From Conchocele bisecta (taxonomy: Eukaryota > Mollusca > Bivalvia > Lucinida > Thyasiridae): 64,000 nucleotides of DNA. The translations under genes were made by a program, and so were the position numbers. Position 1 is the stretch's first letter. Every line of letters begins with the position of its first letter. The notes under the pieces were generated by a model. That model was not told where the DNA came from. It ran no database searches and saw only the letters and a program-made list of their open reading frames with translations. Below, one piece after another: positions 1 through 11,083 of this stretch. The stretch is from contig CM055266.1 in NCBI GenBank assembly GCA_029237695.1, forward strand, positions 109,571,370 through 109,635,369. Reading direction: 5' to 3'.

Positions 1-29
1 TGTTTGGTAAAGGAATGGACCGTGTATCA

Positions 30-165
30 ACGGCTGAATGGCCAGCAGTGCAGTCCCTGATCAGACTGCGCGGATGCGCAGGCTGGTCTGGGACTACACA
101 GATCGCAAAATATAATGCCATAAACCCAATTTTACCAGTCACACCACACGGCCGTATACAGGCAC
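30..165. repeat. Family B palindromic element, partial
   Basis: The core is an imperfect palindrome around GCGCGGATGCGCAGGCTGG. It is followed by the family right end, a degenerate form of the cataaacccattt..ccagtcac tail. The left arm is missing or diverged. Confidence 0.6.
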
Positions 166-180
166 AACAGCAAACACCAT

Positions 181-446
181 TGTGATGGGTAGGTTTATTT
201 TATTACAGAAACCCCGTTCAATAGTCCGCCGTGGCATTATTCTATTCACCGCTACAGAAATGAATATCGGGAATATGCTGGAGAACGTTGCATGTGTAAT
301 ATTACGGGACTATTTTGTTATCTGACCGTTCCAAGGCGACACTTTTGTACTGTACTTGAGTGTGTTTGATTTTTGTCCCGCCAGGAATGTTGTTTGCTTG
401 ATGGTTCATTAGCCGATGTGTGTTGGATTTTCGTTGTATTTGGTTT
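181..446. other. No recognisable feature
   Basis: Plain AT-rich sequence without a credible ORF or inverted repeat. It ends where the first twin-hairpin element begins. Confidence 0.5.
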
Positions 447-803
447 ATAATTCCAGCACAAAAATATTTACACAATTCCCTAACATTTGATTGGCCCGTA
501 GCAAGTCTCTGTCCAAAAATTATATCCCAGTAAACTCCCATGCCGAACTACTTTCCGTAACCGTAGGCTCAGTTAAAATAATTCTTAAGAAAACGGAAAA
601 TAAACACATTTTCTTGATGAATTTAATTAAAATGCTGCAATTATAAGGAATGAATGGCCTTTTTGTTGAATTTATCGGGGATATAAACTTGGAAAAGTCG
701 CGGGAATACTGGACGAGGCCTTCCGGCCTTCGTCCAGTATTCCTGCGACTTTTCCAAGTTTATACCCCGATAAATTCAACAAAAAGGCATTCATTCCTAT
801 AAT
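447..803 (+). mobile_element. Family A twin-hairpin MITE, copy 1
   Basis: Two adjoining modules. The first runs from ATAATTCCAGCA to its reverse complement TGCTGGAATTAT (about 447–648). The second is a long hairpin opening with AAGGAATGAATGGCC and closing with GGCATTCATTCCTATAAT. The hairpin loop carries GGCCTTCCGGCC. The same two-module order recurs at 4486, 12164, 13546 (reverse), 30936 and 58663 (reverse), so it is one transposing unit. No protein is encoded; the reverse-strand ORF over 302–541 is incidental. Confidence 0.75.
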
Positions 804-1056
804 GTTTATATTACTAACAGTTGAATTCATATATAGTGGCAATGACACGTGAACTCACGGCGTCTATTTTAGGTTTGTATAGGATTGTTGCCGTTTTACA
901 GTCAACGTAGTATATCACGATATTAATATGTGTGCATAACTGGGAGGCTGTGATGGCACAAAAAGCGGGAGGGCTTGGGGGCGGATTTACACACTGGTAG
1001 TAGTGGGTGTTTATCATGGACATCATGACTTGTCACGTAATTTGTAAAACCTGATA

Positions 1057-1420
1057 TTGAAAGGCCATATAATCACTGATGGTCATTTTGCCGACACCAG
1101 AAAAAGTATATGTGAACAAGCTAGAAAAAATTATTTCATGTCTTATATAAACAATATTAGAAATCTTGAGCTTCCAGTTGATTGCCAGATACAATTGTTT
1201 TACCAAACTGTCATGCCTATATTATTGCACGGATGTGAAGTTCAATGAATCAACTATTAACAAACTGTGAACATTCCTGAAGGAAATACACAATAAGTTT
1301 AAAACACCATAAGAACACCACACATTGTATATACTGATTCTATCTGATGCATATGTTGAAATTATTTCAAATCGGATATATGTATGAACACAATATCTCG
1401 CCATGGTAAACTACTTATAT
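1057..1420 (+). pseudogene. Non-LTR retrotransposon reverse transcriptase remnant
   Basis: The first 63 codons are open. They contain NYFMSYINNIRNLELPVDCQ followed by LFYQTVMPILLHGCEV, the region just after the RT palm domain in many animal non-LTR elements (pattern: short helix, LP-D-Q--LF--TV-PILLYGCE). After the stop at 1246, further codons such as INKL, FLKEIHNKF and RHGKLL read on with interruptions, as expected for a decayed continuation. Catalytic motifs upstream are absent, so this is a truncated, dead 3' fragment. It is a different family from the minus-strand copy at 20.8–22.7 kb. Confidence 0.65.
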
Positions 1421-1503
1421 TTACATTGTAGTTTGACATGTCCCATGTACTTGTATTATACATGCATACTTACCGCTTATATCATTTGTAAAAAATGATT
1501 AGA

Positions 1504-1844
1504 GCAGGCCCGTACGCAGGATTTTCTATTGGGGGGTGCGTCAGGGGCGAGCCCCATGTAGTGGCGCGAGTACGTTAGGGGGGTACCCCCCCCCCCCTAG
1601 CGTACTCGCGCCACTGACATTTTTTAAACCTAGATGGCCTGAAATGCACTCTCCTGCATTTTATGTCATTTACATTCGGATTTCAACGGTGGTATTTTCA
1701 TGCAAATTACCTGTATATTAATGCATTTCAAGATTTGTTGAGATTACTGTTTGAAAAATAGCGGACCTCGGCGAATTTAGGGGGGTGCGTACGCACCCGT
1801 CGCACCCCCCCCCCCCCCCCCCACCCCCTGCGTACGGACCTGCA
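1504..1844. mobile_element. Family C G/C-rich MITE, copy 1
   Basis: Terminal inverted repeats GGCCCGTACGCAGG and CCTGCGTACGGACC. Inside, the left arm has a hairpin around GTGGCGCGAGTACG, then an AT-rich middle (about 1620–1780). Long C runs sit at the hairpin tip (1587–1599) and near the right end (1805–1822). Other copies lie at 24058 and 54355. Confidence 0.75.
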
Positions 1845-2254
1845 GAGTGAATATATATCTGCATCTATCTGAGATTGAAACACACCGCGCCGGCGTAAAA
1901 TGTTTTACCTCAGCTCGCATGAACGCATATTTCGTCTAATAACCGGCACGATGCGCTAACAGTCAATATCGTCTTCTCACTGAAAAGTATTCTCCTCGTT
2001 GGAGGCTGACGTCATGTTATAAACAGAATATCGTTTCCGTTTGATATGAAATTCATGAAACTCGTCAGCAATATGCATGCACCTCGCCAGAATATCGGTG
2101 TATAAATTGTGCCTGACTCGTTTCGTAAATCTCATATCAAATTGAAAGTCAGACTCGTTTGAGATTCTCTATTTATAACTTCGCATCCTGGTTGCAATAC
2201 TTATTGCCCGCATTTTCGAACATATGTGTTGAGCTTAAGCTACGGATATGTGGT
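1845..2254. other. No recognisable feature
   Basis: Unannotated sequence between a family C and a family B element; no ORF with protein-like composition. Confidence 0.45.
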
Positions 2255-2440
2255 TGTGATTGCAGAAATCCGCACAGTCTGATCAGGATCTGCATTGTTC
2301 GCCATTCCATCAGCGAAACAGCCACCATGCTTCTAACGAGCAATATAGATATTTATCAGACTACAGGAGTGTGATATTTGATCAGGAGCTACACTGGTCA
2401 CAAATGCCATAAGCCCCATTTCTCCATGTACGGCCATATA
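2255..2440. repeat. Family B element, partial
   Basis: Contains CCGCACAGTCTGATCAGGAT, the internal CATTCCATCAGCGAAACA segment and the terminal GCCATAAGCCCCATTTCTCC. It is one arm plus the middle of the palindrome. Confidence 0.65.
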
Positions 2441-2705
2441 TGTCGATGTGGGCATCCAAGTTACAGATTGCGGGTGACGATGACGTTATCGCATTGCTCC
2501 ATATCCAACACTCGTCACATATAAATGTGATACGTTTATTAAAAAGACATTGAATCGCTAATTACATACGGTATATGTGGAAACCCGGCTGAGAAAAACT
2601 ACCTTTCATCATTTCCACCAGTTTCCAATAGTCTTATTCTCACATTCAGGTTCGACTGTAGTAATTTTGCACGCGGCGGAGACCATGTTTTGTTTACGAA
2701 ATGTC

Positions 2706-2772
2706 GAACAGTGTAGTCCCTGAGCAGACTACGCGGACGCGTAGTCTGATCAGGGACTACGCTGATCGCAAA
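2706..2772. repeat. Family B core hairpin
   Basis: Near-perfect inverted repeat GTAGTCCCTGAGCAGACTACG / CGTAGTCTGATCAGGGACTAC centred on GCGGACGCG, without the outer arms. Confidence 0.6.
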
Positions 2773-2918
2773 TGTCTGAGGTATAAATTCACAGTCGGCG
2801 GCCTATTTGTTCCAGGGAGGTTTCAGTAAATGAAAGGCCATTACGGACATGCGAGAACCGCCACCCCGGGAATTAGATCGCGTATTAAGCACCACTGGGT
2901 ACTGGTAATATGGTACAA

Positions 2919-3215
2919 GCAGATGTGCGATTTTTCATGAAAACTATTTACAGAATTCATGATATTTTCCGTAAAATACGTCGAAAGTTCGTACTAGTAA
3001 TACGAGACCAGCCATGTTATTTTACACATAAGCAGATGTGCGATTTTTCATGAAAAATATTTACAGAATTCATGATATTTTCCGTAAATGACGTAGAAAG
3101 TTGAAACTGTATGTACTAGTGTCTGTTCCACGTTTTGTTGATGTGCGAGTTTTTATGAACAATATTTAGGGAATTTACGATATTTTCCAGAAATGAATAG
3201 AAGTCCGCATTTCCT
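2919..3215. repeat. Three tandem copies of one family L arm
   Basis: GATGTGCGATTTTTCATGAA, the following TTTACAGAATTCATGATATT and an adjoining CGTMGAAAGTT segment occur twice almost identically. They recur a third time in diverged form at about 3138–3215. The unit is 100–125 bp. The opposite arm of the element is not seen here. Confidence 0.6.
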
Positions 3216-3237
3216 ATGACCATTTCGTCAACTTTCT

Positions 3238-3470
3238 CTGTGACTGGAACAAATGGGGACTTATGGCATTTGTGAGCAGTTTATGGCGTTTATGACTAGT
3301 GACGTTCCTGATCAAATAGCACACTCTGTAGCATGACAGCGATCTATTCTGCGTGTTACAAGCATGATGAGTGTTTATTTGATGGAATGGCGAACAGTGC
3401 AGATCCTGATCAGACTGTGCGGATGCGGATGCACAGTCTGATCAGGATCTACACTGGTCACCAGCCACAG
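3238..3470. mobile_element. Family B MITE
   Basis: Starts TGACTGGAACAAATGGGGAC and ends CACTGGTCACCAGCCACAGC, with the central palindrome near 3405–3455 and the internal TTTGATGGAATGGCGAACAG. Confidence 0.7.
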
Positions 3471-3689
3471 CCACATTGTCGGTCCTATTTTATTGACGAA
3501 CCGTGACATATGTTCTCTATCAGCTTATTTTGTAATTTGGTTGTAAACACCACATGCGTTTATACGTCATATGACGTATGTCATGTAGTTTACATGTGGG
3601 CATTGTGAATGCCACTCAATAGACACTCGTTTATTTTCATCGAAGCAATCGTTAACTCCTTTGTCATGTCTGTCATATGCGGATTTGGC

Positions 3690-3895
3690 TGCCGAAATAG
3701 GGCTTATGGGATTCGTTACCAAATAGCAAACACATGTAGCCTGAAAACGATATAAATTGCTTGCCAGTATATAACGTGGTGTTTCATTGATGGAATTGGC
3801 GAACAGTGCAGATCCTGATCAGACTGTGCGGATGCACAGTCTGATCTGGATCTACACTGATCGCAAAACACATCAGCCCCAGTTCACCAGTCACA
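3690..3895. mobile_element. Family B MITE
   Basis: Left arm GGGCTTATGGGATTCG, central GACTGTGCGGATGCACAGTC and right arm CAGCCCCAGTTCACCAGTCA. Short ORFs on both strands here are by-products of the palindrome. Confidence 0.7.
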
Positions 3896-4485
3896 GCAAC
3901 ATATGTAAAACACACTCCTGGGATTGGTTTCTCTCTAAACTGTACAACAGTGTAAGTGATTCTTGTAAGTAAACAAACCAATGCAATACTATGAAGTATA
4001 ATGTAAACACAATTTCCATTAAAACATTTCAATGCAATTTTTAGAATTTAGTTGGAAAACAACATTTGCACCAAATGTTGCATACCTACCGGAGTTCAGC
4101 CTGTGGTTTGTGTTGTCAGATCAGATTACAAAATGTACTTTGAAGTTTCTTTTATATATTATTGTCCTTTTAAATGCGCATGTCAGTGAAGAACCGGTAT
4201 TGAATAAGTCTAACCGCGTTATTCAATAAAATATACCTTTGTTTAAATTAACGCCAGGTTATAGAAGTACAACGAGTGCTTAACCATTTCAAACCGATAT
4301 ATCATAATCCAACATTTGTAAAAAACTGCAGATCCAGATGAGCCGGCTCATCAAGATCTTAAATATTGGGAAGTTATGTTTGATAATTAAAAACAAAATG
4401 CCTCTATTTATGGTGAATGGAATTGCCCAACAATAGCATAGAATATTCCTCAGATATGTCGAGGTGAAGTGGTTACTATAGGCTC
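3896..4485. other. No recognisable gene; trace of a family H element
   Basis: Around 4274–4360 there is TTAACCATTTCAAACCG and a CAGATCCAGATGAGCCGGCT core, matching the left part of family H, but the right end is lost. The rest shows nothing. Confidence 0.4.
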
Positions 4486-4882
4486 ATAATTCCAGCACAA
4501 AACTATTTACACAATTCCATAACATTTGATTGGCCCGTAGCAAGTCTCTGTCCAAAATTTATATCCCAGTAAACTCCCACGCCGAACTACTTTCCGTAAC
4601 CGTGAGGCGCAGTTAAAATAATTCTTAAGAAAACGGAAAATAAACACATTTTCTTGATGAATTTATTCAAATGCTGGAATTATAAGGAATGAATGGCCTT
4701 TTTGTGGAATTTATCGGGGATATAAAGTTGGAAAAGTCGCGGGAATACTGGAATTACAATTTTCGATTTTTTTTTGATTTTTGTTTCGAAAATTGTAATT
4801 TTTTATCGCTTCGTCCAGTATTCCTGCGACTTTTCCAAGTTTATACCCCGATAAATTCCACAAAAAGGCCATTCATTCCTAT
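4486..4882 (+). mobile_element. Family A twin-hairpin MITE, copy 2
   Basis: Same module order as the copy at 447. The tip of the second hairpin carries an extra small hairpin, ATTACAATTTTCGA with its complement TCGAAAATTGTAAT, separated by T-rich DNA. Confidence 0.75.
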
Positions 4883-4918
4883 ATTGAATAGCTGCAACGT
4901 TTCCGCTTTATAAGACAG

Positions 4919-5480
4919 GTTTACAGTTTGCACTATATCGCTACACCACGCTGCACAGTAAATATGTGCGTAATAGCATTTACACTTCGGGCACTAAACT
5001 ATAGGAAAAACACCTACACGGCGTTGACTTTATTAACCCTACAAATGTTACACAAAAGCCTTTAATCAGACTTAAATACCTTTCCGGACATTACGTTAAA
5101 TACAGTGTTGATCCATCTACTTCGAGGGCGGATTATTTCACTGCTGGTAATGTACACAATGTGCGTCTCCTATTTCGATACACTTCGAACTTCGTTTTTG
5201 CTGTTTTCAAAGAGAATTGTGCACACCACGTGTAGTTGGACACCTGCTCATCATATGATTTAAACAGAATTGCTTCCTAAATGCTTCCTAACATATACGT
5301 GAACATCGCCTTGTTACTGTATACTGTACAGCTCATGATGTGTCCAAGTCGGCCATATTTTTGTGTTCAAGTCATCAGCCACTTTGACCTCTTGTGGCGT
5401 TTGACATTGAACGGAAACTGCAAAGTAGAACATATGATGTAATGTAGCTAATCATGATTATGTAGAATCGCCAAGACAAC
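4919..5480. repeat. Dispersed repeat shared with 51.8 kb and 54.7 kb
   Basis: The segment 4919–5035 (TTGCACTATATCGCTACA, later CACCTACACGGCGTTGA) has a diverged copy at 51766–51860. The segment 5280–5480 (CGTGAACATCGCCTTGTTAC, then GGCGTTTGAC) has a diverged copy at 54735–54910. The two halves are probably parts of one ancient interspersed repeat. No ORF supports a gene. Confidence 0.5.
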
Positions 5481-5680
5481 ATACTCCCTTTAAAGCTTCA
5501 TGTCGTTTAGTTTATATGCATGGATGCGCAAGCAGGGATTCCACGTGGCGAAAGGCTAGTGAAGTAGGGGTCACGGTTAGGTTCCCGCATCAAGCGATCT
5601 ATTTAGTTTGTCTTTGTATTTCTTTTATTTATATGTTTATATATACAAACTAGAAACAATCATTGAGTACCAGAACTTAA

Positions 5681-5920
5681 CCCTTTGAACCCGAAAGCCC
5701 GCTATAGCGGTTTATGCAAACAGTGCAGATCCAGATGAGCCGGCTCATAGCGAGCCGTCTCATCAGGATCTGCACTGTTTGAAAGTAATTTTCATATTTT
5801 TTAGAAAAAAAAACACCCCCTTTTCATAAATGGACGAATCTGAAAATCATTTTGTGACCATTGGATTGGTCGGAACATCAGCATATCACAGTTCAATCCA
5901 GTTCCTTAGGGTTGAAAGGG
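5681..5920. mobile_element. Family H MITE, TTAA-flanked
   Basis: Ends CCCTTTGAACCCGAAAG and GGGTTGAAAGGG, with TTAA at 5677–5680 and 5921–5924. The centre is the hairpin CAGATCCAGATGAGCCGGCT/AGCGAGCCGTCTCATC. The TTAA target and CCC ends resemble piggyBac-type (or Kolobok-type) non-autonomous elements; the superfamily is inferred. Confidence 0.8.
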
Positions 5921-6024
5921 TTAAAGTTGATACTTTACTAGTTACTGATATGTACCAAAATCGTGCACACACAGCTGTAATATATTCTATTTACCCGCCT
6001 GTTGTTTTGTGCAAGTTTATTTAA

Positions 6025-6245
6025 CTCTTTGCATGCTGGGAAATTTGTGGGATATAAATAGTTCAAAAATAGCAGACGACAATTCAATTATTTATCCCTA
6101 TACATATCATGAACATGTCTTGGAATGTCATTAGAACTGAGTCCACTGGACATTCTAATGAAATTGCAAGACATATTTACAGCGATAAATAAGAAACATA
6201 CTCATAAGCTGTTGGATGTTATTTTCACAGTTAGCATGTAACAGG
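6025..6245. mobile_element. TTAA-flanked hairpin element
   Basis: TTAA at 6021–6024 and 6246–6249 brackets CTCTTTGCATGCT...AGCATGTAACAGG. Internal hairpin near 6117–6175 (TGTCTTGGAATGTCATTAGA and its partner). It carries the AGCAGACGACAA motif also seen in family G. Confidence 0.6.
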
Positions 6246-6296
6246 TTAACGCAATATGCTAATCGATGTCATAGTTTTCGAAGATATTTATTCGTA

Positions 6297-6380
6297 CAAG
6301 AAAACACATCTTGGTATTTCATTAGAATTGTCTCATTGGAGACAATTCTAATGAAATACCAAGATGTGTTTTCATGTGGT
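6297..6380. repeat. Long hairpin
   Basis: AAAACACATCTTGGTATTTC pairs with GAAATACCAAGATGTGTTTT around the centre TCTCATTGGAGA. The stem is essentially perfect over ~35 bp. It resembles the central hairpins of family G. Confidence 0.7.
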
Positions 6381-6445
6381 GCCAGGTTATGTTCTAATTA
6401 CCAGTATCATGTCCCCTTTAGATAAAAGACAATGATAATTGTCAT

Positions 6446-7470
6446 CTATTCCTTGTCCACCGATCCTTAGTAAACTAATTTACGGCAGTGAATTCGTAAA
6501 CGACAATGAAAACAGCCTTGCATTCCAAAGAGTTCAACAGTTCATCACTGCCTCGAAACGTTTCACTACATGAGGGGAGACTGTCCCTGCGACTGATCGG
6601 TTTGTAATGTAAAATACCAATAGCAGGTCATATGCTAGTTAGTCGAGTACACGTATCGTTATTAACTCTTCAGGACAATGCCAATGGTTCGGGCGCATAC
6701 ATGTGACATCTTACTTATTTGTCATTCAATTATTTAACAAAACTTACATACGTATATATTATATGCATTCTTGCCACATTCCCATTTACTTATGTTTTAC
6801 TCAAAGAGAAGAATTCACATAATATCTGTGAACTTGTTTTCTAATCCTTATTCACCGTTACTTTATATGTATTTTGATGCATGCATACATGTATACTATT
6901 TGAAACAAATATTGTTTAAACTAATTACTAACATGTGTTTATTATTGCGTAGGATAGCTTGTACACGTCATTCTGAGAATTCATGTTGGCATCTTCATTC
7001 TGCGATTTTAAATTCATTTTTGCCATACTTCATTCTGCGATTCTAAATTCATGTTTGCCACATTGTACAAAAATGATATTTGAATGGAAATAATTAACTT
7101 GAATCACTATTTATAATGTGGTTTTTACTAAAATAAACGGAGATTGTATTTTGTCGCAATGATTACAAATGGACCACGAAACGACAAAGACAACGGGCTT
7201 ATTGCGTTGGTGAACAATGAAGGCCAGTGGCGTAATTATCACCATACATTATTTCCAGGACAAAAACGTACACATATATCATACAAATCAAAGGGTGGTG
7301 GGGATGGTCTGGTATGTATGCGATTGGTAGCCCTAAGTGAACCACCTATTCGAAAACTAACTTCGCCGACAGTTCATTGGTGGAATCACCGTCACGTGAC
7401 GTTGTCGACTGACATCAGTGCATGATGACTAAACGTAAGCAAGTCCCATTTCTTTTCCACTGAAACAGTA
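6446..7470. other. No recognisable feature
   Basis: AT-rich intergenic DNA. A short direct repeat (TTCATTCTGCGATT twice near 6994 and 7030) is present. The open frame 7144–7425 (93 codons) shows no motif and no splice context that I can support. Confidence 0.4.
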
Positions 7471-7474
7471 TTAA

Positions 7475-7874
7475 TCCTTAGACCGCTACACACAACAATT
7501 GTCGTCTGCTGTTTCTATTATATTTTGTCTTATTTCTCAATAAAAACATGTTTTGACAGCACTTCAGAATCATTTCCAATGGAAATGATTCCAATGGAAA
7601 TGATTCTGAAGTGTTGTCAAAGCATGTTGTAAATTACTCTAATGTGCTGGCAAAGCATGTTTTTGATGATAAAAATGGAATATATAAAATAAACAGCGGA
7701 CGACAAAAAATTAAGACAGCACTTCAGAATTATTTTCAATGGAAATGATTCTGAAGTGCTGTCAAAGCATGTTGTAAATTATTCTAAAATGCTGGCAAAG
7801 CATGTTTTTGATGATACAAATGGAAATAGAAAATAAACAGCAGACGACAAAAAATTAAGATAGCGGTGTAAGGG
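7475..7874. mobile_element. Family G MITE, TTAA-flanked, duplicated centre
   Basis: TTAA at 7471–7474 and 7875–7878. Ends TCCTTAGACC and GTGTAAGG. The central hairpin (ACAGCACTTCAGAATCATTT and partner) occurs twice, near 7556–7615 and 7713–7765, with the AAACAGC-GACGACAAAAAAT tail also duplicated. The copies at 26923 and 45182 have one centre, so this copy grew by internal duplication. Confidence 0.75.
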
Positions 7875-7929
7875 TTAAACTAGCAGATCTCAGAGCATAT
7901 ACTGTGACCTTGTACATTGTAGATATAAC

Positions 7930-8062
7930 TCCAAGCTAGTGTCTTTAGATATCAAATTCGTCAGGCTCTGCTCGGAAACGGTCGGAATTCCTCGGCGAGC
8001 CTCGGAATTGCTACGCGTTTCCTAGCATTGCCTGATAAACTTGATAACAAACATCACTAGCC
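7930..8062. mobile_element. Family T palindrome
   Basis: Arms CTAGTGTCTTTAGATATCAA and ATCACTAG with ACTTGATAAC. The middle is GCTCGGAAACGGTCGGAATTCC. Relatives are at 16702, 51430 and 60390. Confidence 0.55.
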
Positions 8063-8154
8063 TGGTATTTATTTCCCAGCCGCCCGTGTAGCCGCTGATT
8101 TACACTGACCAGAAACGGAATTAGCCCGGTTTTGTCAGATCTCGGCCCAAATGA

Positions 8155-8391
8155 AAATGTGGCTATGACTGGAGAAATGGGGCTTATGGGATTTGCGAAC
8201 AATGTCGCTCCTGATCAAATAGCACACACATGTAGACTGATAACGATGTACATTGCTTGTTGCAAGCCCGAGAGGTGTTTCATTGACGGAATAGCGAACA
8301 ATGCAGATCCTGATCAGACTGTGCGGATGCACAGGCTGATCTGGATCTACACTGATCGCAAAGCCCATTTCTCTAGTCACATCCACACATG
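8155..8391. mobile_element. Family B MITE, near full length
   Basis: Arms TGGCTATGACTGGAGAAATG and CATTTCTCTAGTCACATCCA. Core GACTGTGCGGATGCACAGG at 8318–8336. The ~110-codon reverse ORF across it is palindrome-derived and has no protein-like features. Confidence 0.75.
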
Positions 8392-8984
8392 ATGACTCTG
8401 TGATCACCCAGTCATAAACAACAGTTCGTGGTATAGTACTGCGTAGGTGGCTAAACGACAATTGGAAAACTATTGCTCACATGAACAATATGACATAAAC
8501 AACTGATAGACAATGATCGCAATTTCAGAAATGTCCCCGCCTAATTCCCTCTACGTCATCAGTCCATGACGACGTTCAAGTAACCACAACAAAATTCCAT
8601 TGCACTTCCGGAACCGGCGCACTCATGTTTTCTCGAGAGACCGGTACCAGACCACGTGATCATGATCATGATAATAAGCACAATGCTTTTACTGCTAGAT
8701 AATGTGCTATCCTATTACACCAATTTTGTCTGTATAGTGTGCGATGGGCGCGTTGTGAATCGCGACTTTGTTTTCTAAGCAATCGTGGATCATTACGAAC
8801 ATATTTTTGTATCTGCGTAGAGACGGAAATTAACAAACTTTAAGTTCGTTCCTTTGTTTTTAATGTCACGTAGAGACGAAAGTGAAAGGTCTTACTTTTT
8901 GTCTCTACACGATGGAGAAACGAAATAACGAAATTCAAGGTTCTACGCAGTGTCGAAACGAAGGAACGGACTCTTATTTTTATT
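8392..8984. other. No recognisable gene
   Basis: Contains short dyads such as TTCTCGAGAGA and GTGATCATGATCATG, and a loose inverted pair GTAGAGACGAAAGTGAAAGG / TTTTGTCTCTAC near 8870–8910. No coding support. Confidence 0.4.
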
Positions 8985-9135
8985 ATTTATCGATGGACGT
9001 ACATGGCTATGTTGCGACCACTCCATTTATTTTTTTAAATATTTTATTTTTATTTTTATTATTTCTCAATGAAAGTATATGCGGTGACCACCGATGAGAC
9101 GGTTCAAATGGTGGTCGCGACATATACCTAAAAAA
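8985..9135. repeat. Family U palindrome, copy 1
   Basis: TATGTTGCGACCACTCCATTT and AAATGGTGGTCGCGACATAT form the arms around AT-rich DNA. An internal copy of AGTATATGCGGTGACCACC is present. The related hairpin at 36004–36112 shares AAGTATATGTTGTGACCACT. Confidence 0.55.
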
Positions 9136-9346
9136 AAGGAAAGTATCCTCAAATTTCGCAATTTTCTTCTCTACTCAAAGTTGAAACGAAGCGACAAACT
9201 GTACGTAACTAGCCACCATAGTGAGCAGCTTGAGGTATCGGAAGTCGTTCAGTGACATAATCCTCAGAAAGGACAGGATACAGGACACAGACAGCCAATC
9301 ACAAACATACAATTGTGAGTATATATCTACACGTACATATTTTTAA

Positions 9347-9581
9347 CTCTTTCAACCCTAAATAACTGGAATGGACTGTGATATGTTAATTTTCCGACCA
9401 ATCCAATCGTCATAAAGTGAGTTTTAGACTAGGCAATTTATAAGAACGGGTGTTTTTTCCAAACAGATATGAAAAGTATTTGCAAAAAGTGCAAATCCTG
9501 ATGAGACGGCTCATCTGGATCGGATATACCCTGTTTGCAACGACCGCTGTATAGAGGTACATGCATGTTGTGTTGAATGGG
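9347..9581. mobile_element. Family H MITE, reverse orientation
   Basis: TTAA at 9343–9346 and 9582–9585. Ends CTCTTTCAACCC and GTTGAATGG. It carries the GATGAGACGGCTCATCTGGATC core. Confidence 0.7.
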
Positions 9582-9762
9582 TTAACGTTGTTCACGGCAT
9601 AAAATCAAAGTACTGAAAGTACTGAAATATGTTATCTCCACAAAAACTGATCAATCATCTAATAAACGAGGTTGGTAAGTACAGCCGAGAATACCGACAG
9701 TGTATGAATGTAGTGTTCAGTAGTAAACCACGTGATTGTGTACCTAAGACGATGTTCAATAT

Positions 9763-10054
9763 CTGTAGCCTATTTCACCAACATTGCAAAGTATACTTTT
9801 CTAGCAAAGTATACTTTGAGGGAGAAATTTTCAATTTTAGGATAAATTTATTAATTTGTATTATACTGAATGTATTACATTATCACAGCCATTTTGGCTG
9901 TGATAATGTAATAAATTCAGTATAACTATTCTGTATACTTTTAATCATAAAATGTATGCGGTCGTTAGTTCTGTATGAAATAATGCATTTCAGGAAAAAT
10001 AAATGATTACTCCCTCAAAGTATACTTTGCCATGTTGGTGAAATCGGATACTGG
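9763..10054. mobile_element. Family E MITE, copy 1
   Basis: Ends CTGTAGCCTATTTCACCAAC and GTTGGTGAAATCGGATACTG. The motif AAGTATACTTTG occurs in tandem at both ends. The central hairpin is TTATCACAGCCATTTTGGCTGTGATAA. Confidence 0.8.
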
Positions 10055-10079
10055 AGTGTTAGGAGCTACCTGAAATCTC

Positions 10080-10390
10080 CTGTAGCCTATTTCATCAACA
10101 TTGCAAAGTATACTTTACTAGCAAAGTATACTTTGAGGGAGTAATCATTTATTTTTCCTGAAATGCATTATTTCATATAGAACTAACAAATGCATATATT
10201 TCATGATTAAAAGTATGCAGAATTATTATACTGAATTTATTACATTTAGCACAGCCAAATTGGCTGTGATAATGTAATAAATTCAGTATAATAAAAATTA
10301 ATAAATTTATCATAAAATTGAAAATTTCTCCCTCAAAGTATACTTTGCTACTAAAGTATACTTTGCAATGTTGATGAAATAGGCTACTGG
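10080..10390. mobile_element. Family E MITE, copy 2, inverted relative to copy 1
   Basis: Ends TGTAGCCTATTTCATCAACA and TGTTGATGAAATAGGCTACT. The asymmetric internal arms (GGGAGTAATCATT near the left, AATTTCTCCCTC near the right) show it lies opposite to the copy 25 bp upstream. The reverse ORF 10173–10448 is incidental. Confidence 0.8.
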
Positions 10391-11079
10391 CCCTGCCCAT
10401 TCTTTTTACCCCGGAGCCACCATGATTATAACAAATCTGAACCAGCAACTATTATCGCTCATTCTCTTTTTACCGTTAGCCCCGCACTGTCCCGTGATAC
10501 CTTAAGATAATAGCTGCTGTATTCATACGCACGAAATATCTTGATTCGTATTTTCCAGAATTTAACTGATGAACTGAGCCCAATACTGTGAAAACTATAG
10601 AGAATATTAGAATATTATTCTAGAGTTTTAGATACAACGCAAGACAGACCAAAACGCCATAGCATACGTTGACACCACTGGGCACTATTTTCTTGGTCGT
10701 ACTTGCCATTTAAGCGTAGCACGACAGTGGCTGCCCCTATAGAAATGTCAAACAAATGCTGTGGTAGGGGTATCCGATATCGAATTTTATCGAAACTTTA
10801 AACATTGCTGACTAAAGTGCAATCGAAAAAGTACACGTACAATTGGGCTTGGTAAATATGATATAAATCTACGAATAAACTATGTTTTACTATTAATTTA
10901 TTGCGTCACTTTCTGTGCATAGCTGAGACCCAATGCTTGTTTTAAAAATATAGAGATTGACAATGTTCTTGAAATTTTTTCACCAATTTAAGGTTTTCGA
11001 AATTCCAGGCTGGGGGATGGCGTGATTTCTGAACGACGTGACGTCATGGTTTATTATATGTGTTTGCAGTAGATTTTCA
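10391..11079. other. No recognisable feature
   Basis: AT-rich DNA without credible ORF, hairpin or element end. Confidence 0.45.
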
Positions 11080-11083
11080 TTAA

